NCBI GenBank assembly: GCA_025738555.1
Contig: JAOVFP010000016.1
Location: forward strand, 3,100,001 to 3,164,000
Source of the DNA: Cyathus striatus
Taxonomy: Eukaryota; Basidiomycota; Agaricomycetes; Agaricales; Nidulariaceae
Length of the DNA stretch: 64,000 nt
Direction of reading: 5' to 3'
Every line of letters starts with the position of its first letter. Position 1 is the stretch's first letter. The position numbers were made by a program, and so were the translations under genes. Under the pieces are notes generated by a model that did no database searches, had not been told where the DNA came from, and was given only the letters and a program-made list of their open reading frames with translations. Shown here in pieces: positions 32,335-42,824 of the stretch.

Positions 32335-33757
32335 TGCACCTTGGAGAAAAGATTTACCACCTTTTCTCTGTCTTTCAACATATGGTGATCTTGATTGGCT
32401 CCTCCTCCTGTGCTCTCACTCCCCAGACCTCATTCACCTTCTTTTAGGAGATGGGGATACTGACCGCTCTCTGCCTCTCCTCTTTCTTGGAGTCTCTATT
32501 TGTAATTGCGCCACTCTTATCACCATTGCCTGCACCTTTATCCATTGCCATAAATATCATGCCCAAGTGTATGTTTTTTAACCACCCATATATTGTGTTT
32601 GCATTATATCACCCAAATCATGGTCAACATATTCGCATTGCATGGGCCACAGGCCAAATTATTGTATTGCACATCATCATGTGACCCGCATGTCATATCA
32701 CCGCATTGCAGAGTCACAGAGGTTATTAATGGTACATTATTTGAATGAATTAGAGGTGTAGAATGATCTTGTCAGTTGCTTTGTCCTTCCTTGCTCAAGT
32801 GAGAGAAACTGACCTCCTTAACTGTGTCTGCTGCCTTCTTCATTACCAATTTTAATTGGATATTGGTCAACAGGTCTTCATTAATTATTGCCAAATTCAT
32901 GCCTTCCTTGTTTGCCAACCTGTTATGCCATTCTTTCCATGCCCTTGCATGGTAAATCACCAATGCTTCATCTCTGTTTTCCTCTTCTCTTATCAGGTGG
33001 CTGTCCAGTTGCATGTAGAAGTTTGAGAAAGAGTTGACTACTTCTCTTGGCCACACATCTTCCTCAGTCTTCATGATGTACTTCATCATTGTGTGCCCCA
33101 CCTGGTTCTATTTCACTCCATGTCAGCTCATGGTCCTTCCATATATTATTTACACCTTTTATGTTGGATAGTGGCTGCAGTGCAATCCCACCATTTATGT
33201 TTACAAGGCTAGAACATCTGTTCCTGTCACTGAGGAGTTCTCTTTGGCCAAGCTGCATCCTTGTAATGTGAAATAGTCCATCTCCACATATCCCCATGTG
33301 TTTATCTTGTCTATTGCATACTGTGCAGGCCTATTGACTGGGACTGTGGCTATCCCCTGTCCTGCATCAAATGGACAGGGTTCCTTCTTCTTAACCTTTG
33401 GTTCCCCAAAATGACCTTGTCTCTCCGCTAAATTCATGTCTTCCTCTCCCCTTCTGTAATGACCTACACTTGTCTGTCATTGGCCATGCTGACTATCTGC
33501 TTCATCATCCCTCAGAGGTTGACTTCTCTGTTGCTCTTCTTGTCTCTCCCGTCATTCTTTCACTGACCTGTGCATTCCATGCCGCCACCTTCCTCTGGTG
33601 CTTGATTTGCCATATCTTTTCTAACTTTTCTACTGCTTGGCCCTCTGTCATTACTGGCACTTCTCCATCACCTATAAGAAGAGCTCTCTCCTCTTCATAC
33701 TCCTTGCCCCTATAATTAGGACATGTATCCCCTGAAGGATCTTCGACTCTTCTCTGC
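32335..33757 (-). pseudogene. Gag-like region of the DIRS-like element, frameshifted
   Basis: Three frames are needed to follow it. 33757-33505 is Gln/Glu-rich (QIKHQRKVAAWNAQVSERMT). 33437-33201 reads NRPAQYAIDKINTWGYVEMD and YFTLQGCSLAKE. The 33297-33064 frame gives NINGGIALQPLSNIKGVNNI and WKDHELTWSEIEPGG. 33101-32772 reads EVVNSFSNFYMQLDSHLIRE, YHARAWKEWHNRLANKEGMN and LAIINEDLLTN. This resembles gag proteins of Agaricomycete DIRS elements; the W.YVE.DYFT and REWH....G.NI..INE patterns are my recognition, not a search result. No catalytic function expected. Confidence 0.6.
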
Positions 33758-35600
33758 ATAGCCTTGCTGTACCATGTATGTAATAAAAGTATTTATATTG
33801 ATTTAATTGTAGATATGATTTTGTGAAACTCTGCATGAGGGAGGTTTTACTTCAAAGATATTTTCTGCAGGCTGGTGGTACAAGAGAGAGGAAGTGAGTC
33901 ATGTGGCACCATCCCGCTGGAGTCAAAGACTTAGCACTCTCTCTCAGTTCCCTCCAAGTGAGTTCATCCATTTGATGGTTATTGACTGTTGTCAAATCTG
34001 AATAAAAAGTGACTAGAAGAACAAAGGGTTATGTTTAGCAGTGCTGTATTTAGTGAAAAATGCAGTTCAGCACAGGACAAAGAACAGTAGAAAAATGAAA
34101 ACATACCAGGTGGTGACAAGACTTTCAATAGCAGGATGTATGTGTGAGTGATCAATAGAAGAATGTTGAGCTAAGTGCAGTTCAGCACAGAGAAGGAGCA
34201 GTAGGGGAATAAAATAAACCTGCAACAAGAATACACACATGTTGATATGGCTTCAGCTATGACTTCTTGAAGCTTTCTGCAACTGTCTTCATCCATAACA
34301 TCCAAGAAACTAGCAGGGAGACATTTTCAGGTGTGGGAATAGTAAAGACTGTCAATGGGGCTGCAAAGAGTAATGTTTAAAGGTACTGTATTTAGTGAAA
34401 AATGCAGTTCAGCACAGATTCAAGAACAGTAGCGAAACAAAAATATACATGTGATGTGTTTTCCAGACAGGTTGAATTTGGTAGCCATCATGAATGCAAA
34501 AAAAAAACATCCTGGAATACTGTACCAATCAAATCAATTCAGCACCCCTCTTGGTGCGTGACAGGCTCAACCACCAAAAGCTTTCGGCACTTTGAAATCT
34601 CAGCATGACACTCCCAAAAATTTAGCACCTTCAGACTTAACCTAGCCTAAAAATTATTTGTACTGTATACATTATTATTTCAAAACTTGTTAAGACTTCA
34701 TAGGCTATTAGTTAGTAGTATAAAAATGACAAACCACTGGGAAAAAGTGACAGAACTGATGGTTTGAACTGCCCCCGAGATGAAAATTTTGGGCACTTGG
34801 TAGGCGCTAATTATGCAATGAAAGAATCTTTCAGCACTGATGATTTTAATGTGTGACAAGTGCCAAATTTTGGCATTTTGGAGGGGCATGTGATGTGTGA
34901 CTGCTGAATTAATTTGATTCATACAGTAATATAAATGTGAGTATTAACATGAACATTCTATCCATGAAATACATCTTCGCAGTCTTAAGCAGTAACAACA
35001 GAATTGAAATCGAGCACATATTGATTGATAACTTACAAGGCAGGGTTAGCTGTATAATACTATCAAGAACACTCAGCACTTCTGCAGATAATTGTTTCTG
35101 ACATCAGTCAAACAACTCAAAGTCCCAGTGGTCGGGACTGACTAGGTTTTTATGAGGTAGATCTGTGCCATTATAGTGGTAGAGTCGCCCCTTTTATGCG
35201 ATGAATGACATTGCATAAATGTTGTTAGCGAGTCTAGCATTGATGCTGTTGATGACTATTGGATCCTGCATGTTATGATTTTCTTTACTTTCTTTTATTT
35301 ACATCTGATTTCTTTTTCTTTTCGTTGACTTGTTTGGTATCACCTTTGATACCAAACATGTAACTTCTTCACTTACACAATTGTCATCTTATTTTGACTC
35401 ATCTTGAGTCATTTACTTTACTTAGTATACTTTTCTTTCTTCTTACTGTGCCGCAGTCATGTGCAGTCAATGTGCAGCATCTTGACTTATTAGGTTACAT
35501 TTCCACTTATTATTAGTACGAACTTGGGCTGTAGAGCTCAAGCTTCAGCTTAAATCGAACTAGCTTTACTTTGATTCATTCACTTCACTCATACTTAAGT
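33758..35600. repeat. Repeat-rich non-coding DNA with a duplicated 360-bp segment
   Basis: 33978-34340 closely matches 36330-36670, including the phrases GTGAAAAATGCAGTTCAGCA and GAAGGAGCAGTAG. A further partial copy begins near 34370. The duplicated piece includes one copy (about 34340-34221) of the repeated exon described at 36554-37075. No intact gene; reading frames are short and A/T-rich. Confidence 0.6.
35331..35358. repeat. Perfect 12-bp hairpin with 4-nt loop
   Basis: TGTTTGGTATCA (35331-35342), loop CCTT, TGATACCAAACA (35347-35358). A second, smaller palindrome (GACTCA/TGAGTC) follows at about 35396. Could be a transposon-end structure; no associated ORF. Confidence 0.7.
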
Positions 35601-35609
35601 CTAAACAAC

Positions 35610-36060
35610 TTAAGAACTCGTGAATAGAGACTCGAACTCGATATACTGATTTACTTGTTCTTTGAACTTGTAAATCACGTGACTATCGGACTTGTATGAT
35701 AAACGTCCCAACCAGAACTTTATTGTAACACTGCAGCCATCAAAGTACTTGATAGTGTGCTTGTCTTCTAAGTCTCTCACTGAACATATGGGAGGGGGGT
35801 TTGACCTCAATGATCAGGACAAATCGTGATGTAGAAACTATCCTAATTGATACATCGGATTTTTTGGACAAGTTGTCAAATTTTGCCTCAATATTGACAG
35901 AGTATTGGGGAGGCATAGCGGACATTAAAGCATAACTGAAGACAACATAGTACTCGTTTTCAGAGTCAAGCCTATCTTTCGGTATTGCACAATACACAGT
36001 ACACTCCCAGAGCAGTGTGAAAATTAGAGCGAGGCATTGTTGATATTGAAGATGATGCAA
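35610..36060 (-). pseudogene. Fragment resembling the N-terminal part of a PD-(D/E)XK-like protein
   Basis: Frame 36060-35740 contains NIEAKFDNLSKKSDVSIRIV and STSRFVLIIEVKPPSHMFSE. D-(x)n-E-x-K in a beta-hairpin context (DVSIRI...LIIEVKPP) resembles the active-site layout of PD-(D/E)XK nuclease folds, which many mushroom hypothetical proteins share. After a possible splice the text continues RRQAHYQVL and hits a stop. No start or full domain is visible, so I treat it as a remnant. Function is speculative. Confidence 0.35.
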
Positions 36061-36489
36061 GCCAAGTGCAAGCCTTCCTCAAGCCTCACATGCTGTGGAG
36101 TTTGAAATGGAACATTAATGGTTTAAAATCTTATGTTTAACTTTTGTTGTTATCATTAATATTTATTAGTAAGTACTAAGTAGTGGTAAAAATAATTCTA
36201 CTACATCTCACTTTTGTAATCTAAGTTAAGCTGGCTCAGATGAGATTATTGTGATAGCATATCACTCAACAATGCCAATCATTATAATTTTCATTACTCT
36301 TATTATAATAGTACATTTGACAATTATTGACTGTCAACAAATAAAAAGTGACAAGAACAAAGGGTTATGTTTAACCATGCTGTATTTGGTGAAAAATGCA
36401 GTTCAGCACAGACAAAGAATGGTAGGAAAATGAAAACATACCAGATGGTGACAAGGCTTTCAACAGCAGGATGGATGCGTGGGCAATCA

Positions 36490-37477
36490 ACAGAAGAATG
36501 TTGAGCTAAGTGAGTTCAGTGCAGAGAAGGAGCAGTAGGGAAATAAAATAAACCTGCAGCAAGAATATACATATTTTAATATGGCATCAGCTACAACTTC
36601 TTGAAGCTTTCTGCAGTCACCTTCATCCATAACACCCAAGAAACTAGTGGGGGAGACATTACCAGGCACAACCTCCATGCAGTCTGATCAGAGCTAAGTG
36701 CAGTTCAGTGCAAAGAAGGAGCAGTAGGGAAATAAAATAAACCTGGAGTATGAAGATACATATGTGGATACGGCTTCAGCTACAACTTGGTGAAGTTTTC
36801 TGCAACCATCTTCCTCAAGAATGTCCAACAAATCAGCAGGGTGGACATTATCAGGTGTGATCTTCCACGTGGTCCAATCAGAGCTAAGTGCAGTTCAGTG
36901 CAGATAAGGAGCAGTAGAGGAATAGAAATGAACCTGGAAGATACATATGTGGATATGGCTTCAGCTACGACCTTGTGAAGCTTTCTGCAACCATCTTCCT
37001 CCATAACATCCAAGAAATTAGTGGAGGAAACATTGTCAGGCATGATCTTCTGTGTGATCCAATCATACTCATAAAAACAAACCCACATCCCAGCCACACA
37101 TACAGCATGAAGCTTAGGAACTGCAAATTCTTTGTGGTGCTTATGCAGTATCTTCCATATTTGCATATCAGCTTGTTTAAGCTTAGTTTGATTGTTGATA
37201 TCTCTGCATCCATGAAGTCCACTAGGAAAACAAATGTTTGGTGCTTCCAAACACTCAGAATGAACAATTACTGAAGGGTTTGGCGAAGACTTTTACCCTT
37301 CCCATCATGGTCCAGGTAGAGCTGATTTTGTATCACATACCCCAACAGAAACACTTCAAGCAAGATATAGAAGTATATGTTGAAGAAATCTTTGCAAGTT
37401 TTTTTGGGAAATGATTCGGATTGCAACATCCAAGTGAGCTGGGAGCTCCAAGACTTCTGCATGGTGGTCAACATCAA
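36490..37477 (-). pseudogene. Remnant of a repeat-family gene with a tandemly triplicated exon
   Basis: An upstream exon reads LHKHHKEFAVPKLHAVCVAG and MWVCFYEYDWITQKIMPDN. It runs into a module VSSTNFLDVMEEDGCRKLHK, VVAEAISTYVSS, which ends at a splice donor (36934). A 49-nt intron leads to a second copy, exon 36883-36743 (141 nt, in frame: WTTWKITPDNVHPADLLDIL, EEDGCRKLHQVVAEAVSTYV). Another intron leads to a third, 36693-36554 (140 nt, one base short, so out of frame). Intron sequences are duplicated too. Gene function not recognised; a link to the PD-(D/E)XK-like fragment downstream is inference. Confidence 0.5.
36554..37075 (-). repeat. Tandem array of three exon-intron units, about 190 bp each
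   Basis: Donor sites at 36934, 36743 and 36554 give periods of 191 and 189 bp. Each unit is one exon of about 141 nt plus a 49-nt intron ending CACTTAG. A fourth copy lies 2.3 kb away at about 34221-34340. Confidence 0.75.
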
Positions 37478-38752
37478 TGTTTAAACTGGATAAATTCTAC
37501 TTATATAGGCATTACGCAATATTCCGGCCAGCTCCTGCTGAATCCTTGTTATTCCCATGAACTTACGTAAGCGTTTTGGCAAAGTTGCCTGAATTCAGAA
37601 TAGGGAATTCAGACATGACCGTTACGCGGCCTCCTCGTAACTATAAGGGAACATTCTCAGAAAGATTATCGACGGGCGCATTGTAGTAGTACTGATATTA
37701 ATAGATACTTACCTGAGTGCGCAGGTAACTTATGACTTAAGAATCACACAATTAGAAGGGGGAAAGGGGGAATAGATTCACTACTTATTGTACATACAGA
37801 AAATTTTGTTGTTCTTTTATTCTAGTAAATATATCTACACTATTCTACATGACTCTTCAATTTACATTCCAAAGTATTCACGTTCTCAGTCATGTCGGCA
37901 TTCTCGTTGATGCGTGAATGTCGAATGTTCGTGCCGCTTCTGGCTTGCACATGCACAACAGGGCATGTGACAAAAGTCGGAGTTGTTGAGAGTTTTGGCA
38001 CACGGTAAAACGGTATTGTAATTCACTGTAGAAGTACATGGCTACTCGACAATATATATACTACTAGTACATAGGGATTCCTAAATAAGATATGTCAGTA
38101 ATGTAGCTTTAGTAGCTACAATAATGTACATGAATCAAAGTGAATCAGAACGAGTAATAGCTATTCAATGTAGCCGGGTGGGATGGTACAAAGTTAATAC
38201 AATCCTCGGTAGCGAGGATAGGGAAGAAATGGAGGAGAGGAATAAGAGGAGAGCATAGATCGCTGATGCTGTACAGAGAAATAGGAGACAAATACATATG
38301 TTAACAACCCTCTGTGCTATGCATGGCTCGTGCTTCCTCTCCTTACTTCAGTTACTCATCACTGTGCCAGGGGTGCTTTCTCCTCGCCTTACTATGTGCT
38401 TTCCGTTCCTCCAGGTACTTTCCCTAAGGTGTTGCTCACTACGCTCGCAAGATACCTATCGCTACGCTCAGAAATAGCAATCGCTCGTCCCTCGCTCAAA
38501 GTTTGCTTGTTGGGCAGGTTCGATCCTCGCCACGACATCAAGGCATCATGTTGAGGTACTCGTTCTCCGACTTCTCTCCATTTGAAAGCTTCGCCGTAGG
38601 TGCCATGTCTACTCATCTCGTAAAATACTCTGCCTCAAATCTTTTCTCTGATACCAATATCGGCATTCATCATCCAATCTAAGGTTATGAATGGAATAAC
38701 AGAAGTGCTATTTAAACACTTGGTAATGGCTATCTCCCAACAACCTTGTAAG
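37478..38752. other. Right flank of the repeat island
   Basis: Contains the second 35-bp direct repeat (37646-37680), then AT-rich DNA. Around 38330-38560 there are CGCTCG/CTACGCTC-type short repeats beside a GGTTCGATCCT box that recalls a tRNA B box without a foldable tRNA. No gene supported. Confidence 0.4.
37646..37680 (+). repeat. 35-bp direct repeat, copy 2
   Basis: Begins AGGGAACATTCTCAGAAAGA; same orientation as 26560-26594, 11.1 kb away, three transitions different. Confidence 0.65.
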
Positions 38753-39138
38753 ATGAAGTTCCTTTATACCTTTGCATTTGCTACCTTTGTTTCTACTGTC
38801 ACATCCCAGACGCTTCCTGGAACCGGTACAGCACTTGGCTATGGCCAGTGCGACGAAATAGGGTACACCGATCCCAAGAACTGCGCTTGGCCGTACATCC
38901 ACCACGATATTGCCTAGGTTGAGTGTTTACTGTGAATCTGTGGCTTCACATGCACTGTCCTCACTCCATGTGAGTTAACTTCCGAGAAATCAAGTCATAC
39001 TCGTGCGGTTTCTAATCATATTATAATGCAGATTATTCGCAATGTCTTCCGAACTGGGTGGGACCAGCACCAACGCCTACGGCAACCACACCGCCATGGT
39101 ATGGAACAATTCAGATATTTTACAGATATAATTGTTAA
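38753..39138 (+). pseudogene. Disrupted secreted CBM1 (cellulose-binding) protein gene
   Basis: A signal peptide (MKFLYTFAFATFVSTVTSQ) leads directly into a family 1 carbohydrate-binding module, YGQCDEIGYTDPKNC. TAG stops the frame at 38916-38918. The second half appears 40 bp on as CGFTCTVLTP, a proper GTGAGT...ATGCAG intron, then YYSQCLPNWVGPAPTPTATT, a typical CBM1 end plus Pro/Thr linker. No AG acceptor lets the first half splice in frame to the second, because a TGA lies directly before the CGF block. After the linker the frame ends at 39138 with no catalytic domain. It is a relic of a cell-wall-degrading enzyme gene, cut just after its linker. Confidence 0.7.
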
Positions 39139-39277
39139 GTGAAATTCCTCCTAGATCTTACTCGAGGGCTTCTGCAATATATATCTGGTTGTTGCATTGA
39201 CACACGTTGTAGTGGTAGCAGTAATCTTTGCTGTTCTTATCCAGAATATAAATATATCAGCGAGAAAAGTACAAAAC

Positions 39278-41025
39278 TCAAAATAATGCAGGGGTCATAT
39301 CTATGATAGCATGTGGTCCCCTGCTGGTATATTCCGCCTTTGAGACATAATTTCTTCCTCCTGACTCGTTAAATATGATCTATCATTAACTTTGTTAGTA
39401 TTTTACTCACATATAGGAGGGGACTCCAAGAAGAAACTCACTTTAGCAACAATGCTAGCCCCGAGGTATGCAGCGAGCCCATTCCCGGTTTCTCGGTATT
39501 CAGCATAGTATTCTGGGACACTAAGGACACGGATTGTGCGTGGTTGAATATCGGTGAGGAGATCAGCGCTGGCAAGGTAGGGTTGAAGGCGAGATTGGAG
39601 AGCCACACCAATTCCTATAATAACTTATAAATATGAACTTTAAAGTGCTGAAAAAAGACCGACCTTTCACATATCTTGTTACATCTCCGGTAACAAGCAA
39701 CCCTTGCCAAATATACTGCCTCTGATCCACCTCAGTCAATGCCACAGCATGACCTACAGAATCTTGTAACGGTTTTAATTCTTCCTTTCTCAGTTTTCGT
39801 TTCACGGTGTCCTCTGAAATGCGCCAAGGAATCACGTCTAAGAGTGTGGGATCAAACAAGGGTTCGCAAAACCTATGTCGTTCCTTCCCTAGAGTCACAC
39901 TATGCTCCCTAAACTGCACCGTAATCAAATCCATCGCTTCAATCTCTCTCGCACGTGCCTGTTCAGCCGCAGAAGCTTTCGCTGTAGCCTTCTTTTTCAT
40001 CCCGCTCTCAATGACGGCGCGTTCTTTTCCTGCAACAACGACAGCGGCGATGTCCGTCACCCCTTCATCTTCCACAGCGGCAGTTTCCCCATCTGAAGGG
40101 ACTTTAACCTGGTTGTCCCGCCATATTTGGTCCACCAGCGCGAGAAGAGCTTCTCGTATCTTCTCCTCGTCGCTACCCGCTAATTCATTAACGACGGTCA
40201 TGACACTTTGATTCGAGCGTAACAAATATGCAAGGTATTCCTGGCAATCTTTAACACCGATATTTGTACTCTGACGAGCATAGTGCACAACGAATCCATC
40301 GTATATAGGCGTGATGTCTGTAATTTCGTATCCTATGTTGACCACGATGCCGGAGAGTGCGTTCCCTGCGTAAAGCTGTGCCATTGGTCGCTCAAGGATA
40401 CCAAACCCTGCAACGTTGAATCGCTCGAAGAAGATTTGACATATGCGTTCGTAGGAGTCCCTTGCGAGACCTGCGGGGAGAGTCAAGAGAACCGGGGACT
40501 CGTTTTGCACCCGTCTGCGTTGCAATTGGGCGAAGAGGATGTGTTTCCTATAACGTTCGTTAGAAATGTACATAGAAATAGATGAAATGGATAGCGCACC
40601 AAATGGCTTCGGCTTGTATATAATCCTTCACATCTCCATCTGCAAAAGGCCAGGAGATAATGATATCTTGCCCGGCAGCAAGGGCTTCGTCCAGCTGAGC
40701 TCCAACAAGGTAATCATTTACTGACACCTTGAGGTTCAAAGTCTGCGGCAAGGAGGTAGTAGCTTTGCTCGTTGAAGGGCGGGAATTGTTAACAATGATG
40801 GTTTCTGCGACTCCGCTGGCCTCAGAAGACGCGTCTCGTCGTAGTCCGACACGCGCTTGAATTTCCTAGTAGTTGTTCAGTAGATATGTAGACGATGCTG
40901 GCGTTAAGGAGGCAAATAAGGCGTACGATGGTAGGCTGTTTTAATAGGTCGTGAAGACCGATTCCAGCACGAACGACGGTTCTTTCTGTGTCGATGATGA
41001 TAACATTTGAGTCGCGTATAGACAT
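39278..41025 (-). CDS. ARP9: Actin-related protein Arp9, SWI/SNF and RSC remodeller subunit
   Basis: Nuclear actin-related protein that pairs with Arp7 in fungal remodellers. Start MSIRDSNVIIIDTERTVVRA (41025) was preferred over an in-frame Met at 41112 because family N termini begin here. Actin-fold blocks follow: GAQLDEALAAGQDIIISWPF, SPVLLTLPAGLARDSYERIC, IFFERFNVAGFGILERPMAQ, LYAGNALSGIVVNIGYEITD, ITPIYDGFVVHYARQST. A charged Ala/Lys insert typical of Arp9 comes next, then LQDSVGHAVALTEVD, IWQGLLVTGDVTRYVKGIG, NGLAAYLGASIVAK. The ending AEYTSRGPHAIIDMTPALF stops at 39278-39280. The last splice junction is uncertain. Confidence 0.85.
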
Positions 41026-42824
41026 GGTGGTCGGCCAGACCGTAAATTCAAGCAGTCTGTAATCCAATCCAACTAAGGTTAGGGTTGGGGTTTCGATCTC
41101 CCACGCAGCCACGCTTGCCTTATCAAATCACAGTGGCGACCCTCCGACCCACTGTCTCTCACTGGCAACTCTCATTCAACTTCATGCTTACTCACTATAA
41201 AAATTAATTCTTCCGCATCAAGACATCTGGATCTGGCTTTTATCATGTGGAATATAATGTCGTCGTTATTTATAGGATGCAATGTTGAATGGGCTTACTA
41301 TCTTTATCATTCTAGTACTCGGGTGACTTGTCGCAAGGTTCCCCTATACCGACCTCGTGCAAAAGCCAGGCTTTTCTTTCAAGGTATATATTATCTGCAA
41401 TACGTTACAAAATATTTGGCGTAACTCCGACATCCTGAGATACAGAAACATCTATTGGGAAATTCATATTCCTATTGGGCTGAGTCCTTTATGGCGCCTT
41501 TTCACTCAGCTTGATACCTGGCGGCTATTTTGATCCCGCATTAGGTTACACTGGAAGCTGGAACCCGCCTGCTCTTAATTTATCTGTCATGTGTTGCTGG
41601 AATGTATTTACTGCATCCTATACAGTTAGTGCAAAATACTTTTATCGTCAAGAGAAACACCAAACTGGCGTTGTTCATCGGCATTACTTATGGTGTCCTA
41701 TCCAGCTAGCCAAAAATGCGTTCACGGTCAGGACATATGCCCCTTTCCTCAAATCTGTCTTCTCCTCGTTCCCCGACATTACTTTGTCTGTGAAGCAGTA
41801 CGAGAATGCCGTTATTGTCAAGAGAAATCTCGTTGAAATCTCGTCTTCTCTTCCTCGAGCTTGATTGTCTACAACGTTACCTACTCAACAACATCAAAGT
41901 TACGACAAGGTGTTTCATAATGATAAACGCAACGAGCTCATGCCATGCCCCATTCATCTTATACTTACCGCCATATTAATTCTGGACTTGCCACCAACGC
42001 ACTAGCGTATGCCTCTTAAGCTCTGATGTGTCTGTTGAATATATTCTAGGATGAATAGTTCGTCAATCCATCCATAAGTGTTTCCATGTTGGGAGCCCAT
42101 GATGGCACTTGTAAAATATCCGGCAGGCGGCAGCACTTGGAAAATAAGATAATCTAATTACCTGGGTCCCGCAGCTGTTTAGGGTGGAGGCTTAAAGTCG
42201 TACAACATTGTGGTTGAAGGCATTACTTCTTTATAAAATGGTTTACCTAGTTCTCACAGTTATGAAGAGTTTGGTCGCCAGTGCGTGGGTTTAAACCCGA
42301 TTATACCCCACATGACGAGTGTAGGTTTCGAAGATAAGAATATGGACGGTATTTTGAGAATTGTTGGTCTAAATTAAGTAGACGCAATTGAAATATGGAC
42401 AGTGGCAAAATCTTAGCGTACGTGTAGTATCTAGACAAGTCAAGTCCAGTGTATGACAAAACGGCACCGTAATGTTATAAAAATATTTCTACATTATTGC
42501 CTAATACTGTACGAAGCTCCGTGCGGGTTTACATATTTTAACACGCTGCATTGGAAGTATTGGGCAAGTATCGTACGATGATGAAGTGGGGGTGAGGGAT
42601 TGTGGCAAACGGAGATGTCATTGGTCATGTGATTCGGTCCGGATCAGGATGCAGAGATGGGATCGGGGAATTTTGAAAGTTGGATCATACGATGGGATTT
42701 TATTGCATACAATATATACTCGGGATACAAAACACTACGACTGTGGGACCACTCGCGCTCCCACTTTCACCGCCTAACTTATATACCCCACCCTCCACCT
42801 CCACCTCCACCCTAATATCTCCCC
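41026..42824. other. Intergenic, 1.8 kb, one orphan ORF
   Basis: Between the Arp9 5' end and the ERG7 start, presumably holding both promoters. The only sizeable frame is 41511-41864 (listed separately). A CCTCCACCTCCACCTCCACC pyrimidine tract precedes the ERG7 ATG. Confidence 0.4.
41511..41864 (+). CDS. Orphan ORF, hypothetical protein
   Basis: 117 codons from ATG to TGA, no recognisable family. The C-terminal half reads NAFTVRTYAPFLKSVFSSFP, which weakly echoes VQTFAPFGERVFLASD of the orphan ORF at 49830. No signal peptide or membrane segment is convincing. May be chance or part of a fast-evolving gene. Confidence 0.2.
   Translation: MIPGGYFDPALGYTGSWNPPALNLSVMCCWNVFTASYTVSAKYFYRQEKHQTGVVHRHYLWCPIQLAKNAFTVRTYAPFLKSVFSSFPDITLSVKQYENAVIVKRNLVEISSSLPRA

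Larger units (their letters stand above)
28885..33757 (-). mobile_element. Decayed DIRS-type (tyrosine-recombinase) retrotransposon
   Basis: Order on the minus strand: gag-like region (33757 to about 32335) with a CCHC knuckle at its pol-proximal end, reverse transcriptase and RNase H (32334-30109), then a tyrosine recombinase (29983-28885). An RT-RNase H block with a tyrosine recombinase instead of a DDE integrase defines DIRS-like retroelements. No protease is visible. The copy is inactive: in-frame stops at 31618, 31306, 29548 and 29218, frame changes in gag and RNase H, and a lost catalytic residue in the recombinase. DIRS elements carry inverted or split terminal repeats; I could not define them by eye, so outer limits are those of coding sequence. 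Confidence 0.85.

Noticed and set aside
30056..33715. Several 70-130 residue plus-strand frames over the retroelement
   Set aside because: Cys/Leu/Ser-rich antisense shadows of the minus-strand gag-RT-recombinase region; no motif of their own.
35331..35358. Helitron 3' end
   Set aside because: The hairpin is suggestive, but the CTRR end is absent just downstream and no Rep/helicase or TC 5' end is seen.
38450..38550. tRNA-like B box (GGTTCGATCCT) with preceding CGCTCG repeats
   Set aside because: No acceptor or anticodon stem can be folded around it on either strand and the T-stem does not pair; at most a degenerate tRNA-derived repeat.
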